Origin: Chondrosia reniformis
Taxonomy: Eukaryota > Porifera > Demospongiae > Chondrillida > Chondrillidae
Length of the DNA stretch: 64,000 nt
Reading direction: 5' to 3'
Assembly: GCA_947172415.1 (NCBI GenBank)
Contig: OX359192.1
Coordinates: 8,040,401-8,104,400, forward strand
Made by a program: the position numbers and the translations under genes
Notes under the pieces: model-generated
Told to the model about the DNA's origin: nothing
The model's input: only the letters and a program-made list of their open reading frames with translations
Database searches by the model: none
Part shown: in pieces, positions 44,201-55,408 of the stretch
How positions within the stretch are numbered: position 1 is the stretch's first letter
Layout of the letters: each line of letters opens with the position of its first letter

Positions 44201-47200
44201 ATTCAGAAATCTTCCTTGGTCCAAATTGAGTCGGTAAATATCATTACTATATAGAAATAAGAGCATCATATATGTACCTAGTATGTACTGCTCTAATTTA
44301 AACAAGCCTGACATATACTACAGGCCTGTAGTAAGTAAGTAGTACTTAGTAAGTAGTAGTAAGTAATGATTGTAGTATAAACATGATAACACTCAATCCT
44401 ATTTTCACTTTGAACTAATTGGTCAAACTAGATAGCTAACCTCACACCCACTACATACAGGTCACATGATGCTGGATGATATGACATGTCACGACCAAAC
44501 TTTGGCATCCTCATTCGGTAGTAATGCCCAGACTAGGAGGGAGAGGAAAGAAGTCAAGATGCAAGAGCAAGATGGCTAGCTTACCTGCGAATGAAATTCC
44601 ACATGCCTATCATTCTGCAGGAATACGACCTACGCAAAGGAGGAAGTGATGACATTCATAAGCACATCATGAATTTAATTAAAAATTAGACTGGTTTCAA
44701 TAAGGAAGCGGGTGAGAGATTTCTCGTCTCTAGCCGCAACATGGACAGAGAAACACGCTTAGGAACACTGTCTACAGAGGCAAAGTATCTATTGGCTCTA
44801 AAACTTAACCCGCGATCTTCAGGAACTCAGTCGAATTGGGTCGATTTGGCCGAAGAGTTGGGTTTCAGTAGAGATGTCAACTTGAACATTGAAAGACTAA
44901 CGGAAAGGGACAATGTTTTCGACTATTTAATGGAAAAATGGGAAGACCTTCGCTTGGCTTCTCTACCGAGGCTTGTTAAGGCTCTTGATGAAGTAAAGAG
45001 ACCTGATTGTGTGTATATCATACAGGAGAGTTTGTCAGGTAGGCCTAAAGGTGTAGATCAGATTCTACCGAGGATTCTACTGCCATTTTAGAATATTCCG
45101 ATAGGTATTGTACCACATAAACAGTTGTGAACCGTTTGGGGAAGTAAATACACAATGATTTAACGTACGGGGCTGTTTAAGTATTTTTACACATTTTCAC
45201 TTTCATTCAGGATCCTTCAAATTCCAAACCTTATCTAAACTTACTCATTCTATCTTAACTAGATGCAGTGTGGCGAAAAGTTATGGAAGAGTGTAAGCGT
45301 ATTCCGTTCCCGTTGCCCAGTATACCCGATGAACGCGTATGGCCAAGAATCTTTGACCCTCAACCATTTACCAAACCCAACACAACTACCATTGCTATGA
45401 CACGCTCCATTTACCTTTCTTATCATCCTGAGTCCCAAAAATTTGCTGGAGAAATTGCTAAGCACTTAGAAAGCAGTGGTTTACATGTGTTTATCGATTT
45501 CAAATTTCGTAAGGAGCGAGAGGAGATGGGAGATAGACAATGGCGGGAACAGAGCTTGGGAAAGGCAACGAAAATACTAGCTCTTTGTAGCCCAAAATAT
45601 AAAGCTGTTTGTGATGAATCGACAGGCAAAAAGTTAACTCAGCAAGAGACAACTGTGAAGTTAGAATATGAGTATATCAGAAATGATATCATTGCAAACA
45701 ATTTTATCAATAAAAAAATGTTGACCGTCTACCATTCTGCAAAGACAAAAAAGTCTTCTATCCCACAGATGTTTATCAACTATCCTCCTTACCAGTGGTC
45801 CAATGCTAGAGAGAGGGAGGACCTCGACTATGCACTGTGGGACGTTAAAAAGTACGAGCCACCGAGAGTTATAAAGAGGGGGCCGCCCAAAACTATAAAA
45901 GAAGACTTTTCTCGTAAAAATAAATAATACTGTCTGTTTATTTTTGTATACATTAACTTTATGCTTTATGTGACCTCTTTATATTATGTACACATACACA
46001 CGATATCTCAATTTCTGTATTATTGAAATTAATGATATTGATGATATACAGCAAATGGGACATTCCGCTTTGGGAATATATGTGAAATGGAAAGCATACA
46101 TTCATATCATTTTCACTGTAAATTACCCAAACGGAGGAGATATTCAAAGAAACCTCATATATGTAATATAATGCTGGAAATTATATGGTTCCAAGGTAGT
46201 CCCAAAAACGGAACAAATTAGATGTGACTCACTTTAGAATAATCTTCAGACAAAATGCAGAATTGAATGGCTGTGTAATAGAAATTAGCAATAAAAATGT
46301 TTTCACAGACAAACTCTACAATGTAAACATACAATTCAACTCAATAGCTACCCTACAATAACATTGGGGGCCATATATACAGACTGTAACAGGATTTGAA
46401 GTTATGGGAAGAACTGGTAACATTAATTTTATTAAAGAATGATATTTGTGGACATTGGGTATAGATAAGGAGTAACACTAAATATCAGAGAGTACGGTAG
46501 TACTCTCTAAGTAGGGATGGCCAAAAAAACATGGCCGCCCTATCCAATGTATAACTTTAGAGAAGAGGCAACAATTTATATTTTTGGGAGAACAACTTTG
46601 GGGATTGACTCTAATGGGGAGGGGGTTTCCCTGAGGTTCTGTGAACATGTCTATTTTATGATTTCTTACCTTCTGCATCAAAGCATCTTTCAAATTTCAT
46701 TGACAACTGATTAACATCATAGCATCTCACTCGAGGCTTATACGTTCCTAACATGAAAATGTACAATGAGGCAGCTTAATTAGGCACTTCATTAAGTTAT
46801 TCAAAAGAATGTCTATTTGATCAATCATGGACTATCTATGACTATGTAATGGTTACGTAGTCATAGATAGTCTACAGATCAATCTCCAGCATTAGCTTGC
46901 ATGAATGATCATTCTGTACCTGTGGCCAAAATGTACTGTCCATCTGCTGAAGTCTGCATTCTAGATGATGCTGTAGGCATTGAGAAGTCCTGGAGTAGCT
47001 CTATTCTTTGTCTTAGACCTTAAAAGAGTATCAAATAGAATAAAAGCCTTAGAATACGAAAACAAGGTGCATGTTGCTAACCTGGATCATCCTTCAGCAA
47101 CTTTCTCCTTTTACGTTCTGAAACCCACTGTAAAAAAATAAAAATGATCAACTGTTAGTGCTACGGATGGCATCAGGTAGGAGGGTCGCTGGATTAGAAA

Positions 47201-47375
47201 TGCTATTGCATACTGCACGCAGGAATACTGTATTCAAATCTCGATTGAGGACATGTAGTGTGAAAATTGTAATTTTTCGAGTCCTGTAAAATTTCGTTGT
47301 CGTTTATACCTCAGGAAGACTTTTTCCAGCACTAAGATTATATACTTTCACATCCAACGAAGTTGTAACTTCCAT
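41215..47375 (-). CDS. NOL10: NOL10, nucleolar protein 10 (WD-repeat, ribosome biogenesis)
   Basis: NOL10 (yeast Enp2) is a WD40 protein of the small-subunit processome. The start is the ATG at 47373-47375 ([20 protein letters not shown]), joining [14 protein letters not shown] and [15 protein letters not shown], the family N-terminus. WD-propeller exons follow: [20 protein letters not shown] (about 46660-46750), a 38-nt exon at 46233-46270 ([12 protein letters not shown]) and the next at 44587-44631 ([15 protein letters not shown]). The intron between these last two is 1.6 kb and contains a complete opposite-strand gene. C-terminal signatures: [79 protein letters not shown] basic tail ends [14 protein letters not shown] with a stop at 41215-41217. 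Its stop lies 79 bp before the GNPTAB start on the same strand. Confidence 0.93.
42850..43105. repeat. 49-bp tandem repeat, about 5 copies, in a NOL10 intron
   Basis: ACAAAGAACTAGCTGGCC recurs at 42871, 42920, 42969, 43018 and 43067, exactly 49 bp apart. The first copy overlaps the end of the exon encoding [11 protein letters not shown] only through the word CAGTACC/CAGTGCC. Copies differ by few bases, so amplification is recent. Confidence 0.93.
44741..45927 (+). CDS. Death-domain plus SEFIR-domain adaptor, nested in a NOL10 intron
   Basis: Two exons. Exon 1 (44741 to ~45038) encodes [20 protein letters not shown] and a Death domain: [60 protein letters not shown]. Exon 2 (from ~45263) continues in phase as [15 protein letters not shown] and encodes a SEFIR domain of the Act1/IL-17-receptor type: [72 protein letters not shown] basic tail follows and a stop at 45925-45927. 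By family, SEFIR and TIR domains assemble IL-17- or Toll/IL-1-type complexes and Death domains recruit kinases, so this is likely a cytoplasmic signalling adaptor. The architecture parallels MyD88 (Death-TIR), with an Act1-like module replacing TIR. Partners unknown. It lies wholly in the NOL10 intron 44632-46232, opposite strand. Confidence 0.85.
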
Positions 47376-47695
47376 TTTGTAACACGTGTGTAAGGGAAAT
47401 TCCCCATACGTCACCAAATAGCTGCTGCATAAAAGGATATTAAAATATTGCAATGGCTTTATACATCTATGACTCATGATCAGTGGCAGATCATTAGTAG
47501 TGTAAACACTCCAGCTGTTCCAATGATTGATTCATTCCTATTTTCCCTCTAAGATGATGTATACTAATTAAACAGTAGTGATTTTATTATCACTAAAAAT
47601 CTACTGTACAAAACCAATGATAATGTTATTCAGTCATAAAATGGTTTCTCTCATGCACCAAACTTTATTAAAAAGACAATTTCAAGCACAGCTTC

Positions 47696-48691
47696 TTAGA
47701 CTGCATGTATACTGCCATGTTGCTTGATGGATCTCTGCTGTTTACTCCACACAGTTAGCTGATCATAATTCACGAGTGATCTATCCACCTTCCTTGTAAT
47801 GCTTAGCATGTGTTCCCAAGCCTGTGACAGACTAAAGCCCAGGGCTCTTATCAAATAGGCCATAATCACTCCTGCTGACTTGGATCTTCCATGAATGTAC
47901 ACCAGCACTTTGGAGCTCTGATTCTCTGCCATAGCATCTGTGATAAACTGTGTGACAGCTGCCCAACATTCATACATCTGTTGAGAAGATGTGTCTTCTA
48001 CATCACAGATCAGGATTGGAACATTGTTAAGACTCTGCCAGTCTACCTTGGGGTGACCTTTGACTGCCACCAGGTGTGTCATTCCCAAAGTGTCCAATTC
48101 CTGCTTGCTGTAGCTCATAGCCCTAGATCCCATGTACACATTTGGAGTGATCTCATGCGGGATGGGAGGCATGCTAGCAAAGGATATATCCCCACATAAA
48201 AATGGGTAGGACATTTGAAAGGCTGTATACCCTCCATCAATCCACCAAATCTCTGATGTCTTCTGCACAATTGTACGACAAAAGTATTCCAGAGGGTCAA
48301 AGTCACCCTCAAAATCATGACTATCTCCCTCTGTACAGGAGTCTCTGAGAACGGCTACTGTTAAACTGGCAGATTTCAATTTGGACAATCTGTTTGCTAA
48401 CCACTCTACATGAGCTAGACTGCAATCATCGCTTGGTCCGTATACTACAACCGGTGAGGGGTTATCCGGAACAGAGCACTCCTTTACAAGATCGACTATA
48501 AACCTAGCAAGATGCGCCTCTCTTTCCTTCTCCTCGGTTGACAGCGGAAGGGATGGAAAAGAGACTGCCGACACGATTCGACCTCCATCGTAATGCTCTT
48601 TCTGACGAATATCTATGACAAGATGGTGCTCGTAGATCGGCAGATTAAAAATCTTTACAGGAGGGACTGTCTTCAAGGTGACTGTTTCCAT
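47696..48691 (-). CDS. STYXL1-like rhodanese / dual-specificity pseudophosphatase (intronless)
   Basis: A single-exon frame of 331 codons from the ATG at 48689-48691. Residues ~15-140 form a rhodanese-like domain (HLVIDIRQKEHYDGGRIVSA, VVVYGPSDDCSLAHVEWLAN). Residues ~185-320 form a dual-specificity phosphatase fold (EITPNVYMGSRAMSYSKQEL, LVYIHGRSKSAGVIMAYLIR, AWEHMLSITRKVDRSLVNYD). This is the architecture and length of STYXL1 (MK-STYX). The P-loop normally reads HCxxGxSRS; here it is H-GRSKS, so the catalytic Cys and two neighbours are missing and phosphatase activity is not expected. By family it would act as a binding protein in stress and mitochondrial signalling. It lies 320 bp upstream of NOL10 on the same strand and, unlike it, has no introns. 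Confidence 0.82.
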   Translation of the reverse strand: METVTLKTVPPVKIFNLPIYEHHLVIDIRQKEHYDGGRIVSAVSFPSLPLSTEEKEREAHLARFIVDLVKECSVPDNPSPVVVYGPSDDCSLAHVEWLANRLSKLKSASLTVAVLRDSCTEGDSHDFEGDFDPLEYFCRTIVQKTSEIWWIDGGYTAFQMSYPFLCGDISFASMPPIPHEITPNVYMGSRAMSYSKQELDTLGMTHLVAVKGHPKVDWQSLNNVPILICDVEDTSSQQMYECWAAVTQFITDAMAENQSSKVLVYIHGRSKSAGVIMAYLIRALGFSLSQAWEHMLSITRKVDRSLVNYDQLTVWSKQQRSIKQHGSIHAV

Positions 48692-48938
48692 TTGCTAGAA
48701 CTTACTTGGAATATGCAAGTCATCGGGGTATTTCCCCCTTGTAATACTTCCATATACGAATGAAAAAAATATATAAAAAATGAAGAAGTTGGGATGGCAT
48801 TATGTACTAGAGTTCCTAGATAATGTCCTGTAATCAGTATATACCACGCATCTCTATTCTATTTATTTTCAATGTAAATTTGAGACTTAGTCATGAAATT
48901 ATCTGCCACAATAACTCTTAACATCTTTAGAGTTTCTA

Positions 48939-51900
48939 TTATTTGTTCCATTGTCCCTGTGCAGCTGTCAGGGAGAGGCCAGTGATAGCAATACCAGCCA
49001 GAGTGATACTGGCTGGGGAGGTGCTGAGGTAGGCCAGGAGACTGCTGGGCACAAACAGGGCCAGCATCATGTAAATGCTCATGTGAGCCACAGATCCCTT
49101 TCCAGTCCAGAGGTACCAGATGACCAGAAGGTGAGCAGGAATGCTTAACAGCAGGCAGACCAGCTCACCAAAATACACTGCAGAGACAAGATAACACCAA
49201 GTCAACATATAAAAACATTATATTTCATTAAAATAAACAAGTTTTGGATTTTTGTAATGTAGAAGTAAAAAGACAAAACAAATTTTGTGAGAAAGATGCA
49301 ATAAAATGGTTTACCTGCCGCTGTAAAAGTGGATAAACCGATGACAACTGTTATGTGAGACAGCAAACTTGACATGTCCATGATATACAGAGTCACAACT
49401 GCCACTAATGCACAAGGTGCCAGAGGAAAGTTGGAAGTAGATATTCTCAGCAAAAGTTCATCTTGCTGGATGAGTAAAAACACCAAACTGGAAACCAGAA
49501 TCTAATATCAGAATGAAAATTAGAATCTAACATCAGAATGGAAATTAGAATCTATTATCAGAATGGAAATTAGAATCTATTACAAGAATGGAACACTAAT
49601 GTGGCATACAGTGTATTCTAACTACACTCTTTAGCTGCATATCACAGTTATTTTCAGGTGTTACTTACTGAGACTACAAGTTGGACATGAAGTGGATTCA
49701 GTATAGTCAACACATAAAATATGAGACAAGCTATGTTGCCACAGAGAGCCATGTACGTCTGACTAGGCGACATCTCCGCAGCATGCAAGTAGTGCTACAA
49801 AAGATGGTTATAAAAGCATGTAGACAGTATAATTTTAATGTAAATAATTACACTATTACATACACCTGATAATATACAATATGTGTTATAACAGAAGAAG
49901 AGGTTGAGTTACAGTTGTATGTAGAAGAGAACTCAGTTGAGCAAACCTGCTTTATTCTGAAAGCAGCTGCCAAGACAAGGAAGACTCCTGCATGCAGCCT
50001 CGTTGTTGGTGGAGCAAAGGATGCCAGCATGGGCTGATCTGAGGGAATATAAACAATCACAATTGTAAATCTATGGATACAATTAACGTATCATGTCATA
50101 TCTACCTACCAGGTTCCTGGACCTGAATCTGATCAATAGTGAAAATCTCGGTCCAAAAGTTGGTAAGAAACAAGACACTTTGCATTGCAAACCTACGAGG
50201 TGGTACTCATCAGTGACACTTGAGAAGCAGCATTCAGAAGCCAACTCACAGGATCATATCCAGGTAGGTGCCATCTTTGGTGGCCGTGGCTGCCCTGGCA
50301 ACCATGGTGCTGGCCAGGGAACAGACGGCAGCATACTCTATTGAGTGTGGTGAGGTGGGAGGCTGATGGAGCAGCTGGGGAGGGAGGCAGAGACACCTTA
50401 ATGAATCACTGAGATGAAACTACTTGATAGCTTACCCATGTTGCTATTAGTAAGCCAATGAATGCTCCCATGAAGCTACCCATTAGGGTGGAAGTCCATC
50501 GGAATGTCTTTTGGAGGACAGTTATGACAAAAACAACCAATGAAATAAGAACACACCACTCCAGTACTGTCGTCCAGGCAACCACTAAAACTGCACTTGT
50601 AGGCACACCAAATATGGCAGACTTATCAGAATAAAAATAATGAACAACCAGTATCACAAGAGCCTCAAAGATCTACAGTTATAGAAAGTGAAGCAAATAG
50701 CATCTGCATAATGTACCAAGCCATTGTCACATGTTCACATCCATATAAGGAGAACCAGATAAGAGCTACTCCGTGTGTCGGGTAGTGTCATAGTCTGACC
50801 TCCTTTCCGCACTCCGGCTGGAGTACACCTAGCAGGAGCGCCAAGGCCATGACACCATATGGGAGCTTCTGGAGCCAAGGGGGCGGGGCCTTCTTGAGGT
50901 ACTGCTGGCCAAACATGATGTACAAACTGGTCAAGAACAGTAAAAAGGCTGCAAAAATACATGAACAATGTCTGCTATCACTGAGGGTGGTCTAGCAGCG
51001 AGAGATTATACATGAACAATGTCTGCTATCACTGAGGGTGGTCTAGCAGTATGAGACCAGGGACTATTGTGTCAGGTACTGACCAATCAGAAGTGAGTTG
51101 GGTATGGTTGTGTGGGTTACTGCAGTCCAGAGAGGCCCCAGGAGAGGTCCCACAGCCAGTAGCAGTCCAAAGAGAAGAGCCCACGTGAACAGGATCAACT
51201 GGAGAAACGGAAGTTTTACATGTTGATTACAAGGAGATATCCAAATGGTCACTTGAATATATGTCACTACATGTCAAAGCTCTCACAAGGCTTGGTCTGA
51301 GTGTCTTTTTGGTTTGATAGAGACAAATACGTAGTACAGCGATGGAGGTGAGGAAGACGGCCAGATGAGCTAGAGCTACATCCAGAGTGTTCGGGTTGGC
51401 AGAGAGGACAAGCTGTGTCAGCTTGGTTAAGTGAATGGAAACACACACCCACGCACAATTGCCACTAATGCGTCTTACAGTGTACAATCTGTAAAAACAT
51501 ATCAGACGAGGAGACAAATGGCAGAATATACATTATGTGTGTACTCACTACATGTGCATACCTCTGCATGACTACTGCTCCAAGAGCAGCTGTTGTTAGC
51601 AGTAGAGCTGGAGGATAGGCACCTTCCCTTATAAGGACATGTTCAAACACCACAAAGACTTTGAAAAGAAAGTTAAAACATTCCCACATAGCAGTATCAT
51701 AATGCATCCCCTTATAGCTACTATATACTACATGTATATACTACCCACCAGTGGTGTATCCAGTCCAGATAACAATGTGTGAGGCCTTCTTCCAGTAGAC
51801 AAACAAAACAACAGAGACAAAGGACAGCAACAGAAGGCCTACCTGCAGCAGGTGGAGTGGGAGGGGGACTACAGAGTCCAAATAGTGACTGGCACATGTT

Positions 51901-54900
51901 AAGGATTACAAGGTTTAATCACATGACTATCACATGACTATCACATGACCACAAGCAAACTTATACTCTAAGAATAGAGGTTTTAGTTATCAATCTTGTA
52001 ACAATCAAAGTAGGCCCAAATTTATAGTTGATCTCAATTTCAGTCTGGGCATCCCTTTACTGCTCATTCCATTTGTGATACATTAGGTATAGCTGAAACA
52101 TGGTCAACACAGTATAATAATGAAGGATACACAACGTACCATGGCAACCTGAGATATGCCAAAATGTACACAATGCACACTCCAACGATTGCACCTACAC
52201 TTTTAACATTCAGTTCATGTTGTTCGAATGATGCAATAGCAAATAGCTGAATGAAGGCAAGAGGAAGGACAAACAGAAGAAGACCCTTTTCTCCGTTGAT
52301 CAGAAGTAGCATTGAACTCAAAAGCTGGAGGAAGAAGAGAAGAGAAGGTCTCAACTAATGTAAAGATATGATGCAAACAACTCTCTTACCAAAACTAAAA
52401 TACCAAACAAATGCCTTAAATATGTGATCAACTTTTTTGACACACCTGCAGTGCATAGGAGAAGGGTAATGACACCCTAGTATGTGCACATGCTGCCATG
52501 GTAACCAACTTACCAATCCAATAAAAAATATCCTGTGACTCCAATAGTGTCAGCAGGAACATTGGTAGGAACATAAAGAGAACGTTGGACTGTACAAAGG
52601 AAGTAGAGAAAGTACAGGTTGTTTAGTAGATAGGAAAATCCACAGCACCTACCAGCCATCTTGAAGTGATGTCCTGATATCTACCAAGGACCCAGTTGAT
52701 GGCGGGTGGTACAAGAAGAAAGAGCCCAATGTAAGCATGGGCTACAAACCTATGCAGAATCAGGCCTACATAAAGAAGACAGCATTAGTTGATGTGGTGC
52801 AACATCCTTGCAAGCTGTCTGCCCACAGACTGACCTTCATATTTAGGAGTGCTTCTTTTCGCAAACGATGACTGAAGTGGTACAATAAACAAACTGAGAC
52901 CCAAAAACCTAATGAAGAAAATCAGTCTCAACTATTCAAGTAGTGAATGGATAAAGCACAGAATGTTCTCAAATAAACAAGTGCCCTGCACAGGACACTG
53001 ATGAGGATTACACTGAATCTTATTACAATGTTTACTTGTTGTTTCAGTTGGCATATTGGATTAGGTAAACAAATGCTACTGATACACATCAGAAGCCAAA
53101 GGTGGAGGTGAAGATGAAGCTTCACAGCCAGGTTCCTTACCAGGTTAGGAGGACAGTGTATGACAGATAGCTGACAGGAAATAGCATTAGATGCTCCCAT
53201 ATTGTGGGCAGGAGAAGCACTAACGGAAACAGGCCAGTCAACAACTTCTCCAACATCTGCAACAACAAAGCATTAATAACATAGCTTGACATAGCTCATC
53301 AATGGAGACACATATATGGATCAGTAATGGAGACACATATATGGATCAGTAATCGAGACACATATATGGATCAGTAATGGAGACACATATATGGATCAGT
53401 AATGGAGACACATATATGGATCAGCAATGGGGACACATATATGGATCAATAATGGAGACACATAATATGGATCAGTAATGGAGACACATATATGGATCAG
53501 TAATGGAGACACATATATGGATCAGTAATGGAGACATATATATGGATCAGCAATGGGGACACATATATGGATCAGTAATGGGGACACATATATGGATCAG
53601 TAATGGAGACATGTATATCAGCTCCATGTAGACACATGTTTGTGTTGCTGACTGGACTCACTATGGCGAGGGATGGATCATACTTCCGGAATGCAGACTT
53701 CTGCAGTAGCCACAATCCTCCGGAAGATAAAATGATGAAATGGGCCACCAACACTAGGGGATAGTTCAGCAAGGACCTCCTGCACCAACCAAAACAATTA
53801 TTGTGTAGGCTAACAAGACTACGCTAACACGTAATAACTCAGGGTAGTTCTTTTATTTTTAACCCAAACAACAGCCTACCCAGAGAAGGAAGGACTTTAC
53901 ATGCTACTATTCCAAGCAGTACGCTATCTTTGCATTATAATTTTAAGCAGTAATCAGCAGGGAATACTGCCTATACTGCCCACCAAACTTGTTGGCGTTG
54001 ACTTTGATAATTGAAAATGAGCTTCAACAATACCTGTAGTATTCAGAGGTCGCATTATTAGAGCCTTGGCTAAGAAACACTTGTGGTTAATTTTATCTTG
54101 ATTAGGAGGTGTTAGATAAGCAATACAACCATACATCTATCGCATCAGATAGCTACACTGTTCTACTATTACATTATTGATAATAAATTGAAAATGCTAT
54201 ATATATTCCACTAATTGGTGTATTAATTTGCAAGATAACACAAATCAGATAATACAAAACTGGTTAATGTATTCTTACCATAACAATGGAGCTAAACTGT
54301 ACAAACTGATCACTGAGAGGAAGAGCATTGCAACTATGACTCCAAGAACTGAACTATAACAAACATGACAAGGTAATAAGGTTCAAGTGATTTAATTAAA
54401 TAGACTACATATATCAAAGAGAGGTACTTGGATACCATTTTAAAATTGATGCAACAATTAGAAACATGTTTTGAATGACGAAAGCAGGTTATTAAAGTGG
54501 ATGGTCCATGGAATCCCCTTACTTCCAACTCCCTACAGTGTGGTGAACCAGAAACACAGCTAAAACCGAAACTGCCACAGCAGCTAGTAAACTACAGAAA
54601 AGCATACAGTTATGACACACGACCCACACTTTAGCTATAAAAACTAATACAATGCCATGTATACATGCATTCAAAGTCAAGTTGGTAATATCATGATAGT
54701 TGCAGGCACAATTATTGTAACACGATAAGATTTTCACATGCTCAATAAGAATAGATTTGAAAGAATACAATATTAAATTGCTCTAAATCGCCAGCATCTC
54801 TGTTGGTACTCACTTCGCTCCTTCTACCACTCCAAGGAGAACAATTCCGGGAATAAGAGCAAGTATGAAACGTTGATTGTACTGCACTGGTCCATCTACA

Positions 54901-55110
54901 AACCAAGTCGGTATCTTAAACGCGGTTACTCTGGATCGTGGTTGGTCCTACATGAAAAACGACAAGCAATCGTAAAAATCAAACGCTTTATAGCAAGATG
55001 GATTAAAATACTTGCTGCAACTCTGTAAGATTCGTATTTCCTTCTCTGCTGGGCGCTACGTCAGGCGGCTGCTGTGCAACAGCCGTGATTCTATGACTTA
55101 TCTCCGCCAT
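48939..55110 (-). CDS. Large polytopic membrane protein, family not recognised
   Basis: The start is the ATG at 55108-55110 (MAEISHRITAVAQQPPDVAP), followed by PTWFVDGPVQYNQRFILALI. The stop is at 48939 after SLTAAQGQWNK. Some twenty exons almost all encode hydrophobic helices, for example YPLVLVAHFIILSSGGLWLL, GLFPLVLLLPTIWEHL, LFMFLPMFLLTLLESQD, LLSSMLLLINGEKGLLLFVL, VGIFVVFEHV-like segments near 51650, and ALFVPSSLLAYLSTSP. More than twenty transmembrane helices in roughly 1000 residues are likely. There is no obvious transporter, channel or enzyme signature and no large soluble domain. The N-terminus is cytosol-like, with no signal peptide. I cannot name it. It sits between the K2P channel (298 bp upstream) and the STYXL1-like gene (247 bp downstream) on the same strand. 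Exon limits are approximate. Confidence 0.7.
49500..49592. repeat. ~27-bp tandem repeat, 4 copies, in an intron
   Basis: Copies of AGAATCTAATATCAGAATG followed by (A/G)AAATT recur from about 49498, with small changes (TCTAACATC, TCTATTATC, TCTATTACA). It lies in an intron of the polytopic membrane protein gene. Confidence 0.8.
50957..51050. repeat. 41-bp direct duplication in an intron
   Basis: The block starting TACATGAACAATGTCTGC and ending GGTGGTCTAGCAG occurs at about 50959 and again at about 51009. Part of it is intronic in the polytopic membrane protein gene. Confidence 0.8.
53285..53617. repeat. 25-bp minisatellite, about 13 copies, in an intron
   Basis: The unit is GATCAGTAATGGAGACACAT plus ATATG. 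Variants have AATCGAG, GCAATGGGG, one ATAATATGG and one ACATATATAT unit. It lies in an intron of the polytopic membrane protein gene, near the exon encoding SAFRKYDPSLAI. Confidence 0.93.
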
Positions 55111-55408
55111 TTTAATTGGCTACCTTTGAACAACAAGCTTTTGTGCTAAAAATGAAGTTAACACAAATACCTTTTTAGTATGTTATATCAGAGTGACTTT
55201 CGCTGGGAATATAGTTTTACATGCCGGTTTAACAGTTCTTGAAATTACTTTTTAATAAATTATATAGAGAACATATATAATAGTGTCAGTTAATAAGTTA
55301 ATAAGTTAATAAGTTAATGAGTCAATATGCAATATATTTTACAATATAATTGGAAAAGATACCACTAGCTAGTACACTTTGCAGCATGATACGGTCATAG
55401 ACTCCATA

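Noticed and set aside
45430..45860. Calling the C-terminal domain of the nested adaptor a TIR domain (true MyD88)
   Set aside because: The ALCSPKYK and YPPYQW landmarks and the overall spacing follow Act1-type SEFIR. TIR box sequences such as YDAFVSY and the FW box are not seen. TIR remains a distant possibility.
47160..47260. Possible tRNA in the first NOL10 intron (ATTCAAATC word)
   Set aside because: The word resembles a T loop, but no acceptor, D or anticodon stems can be paired around it.
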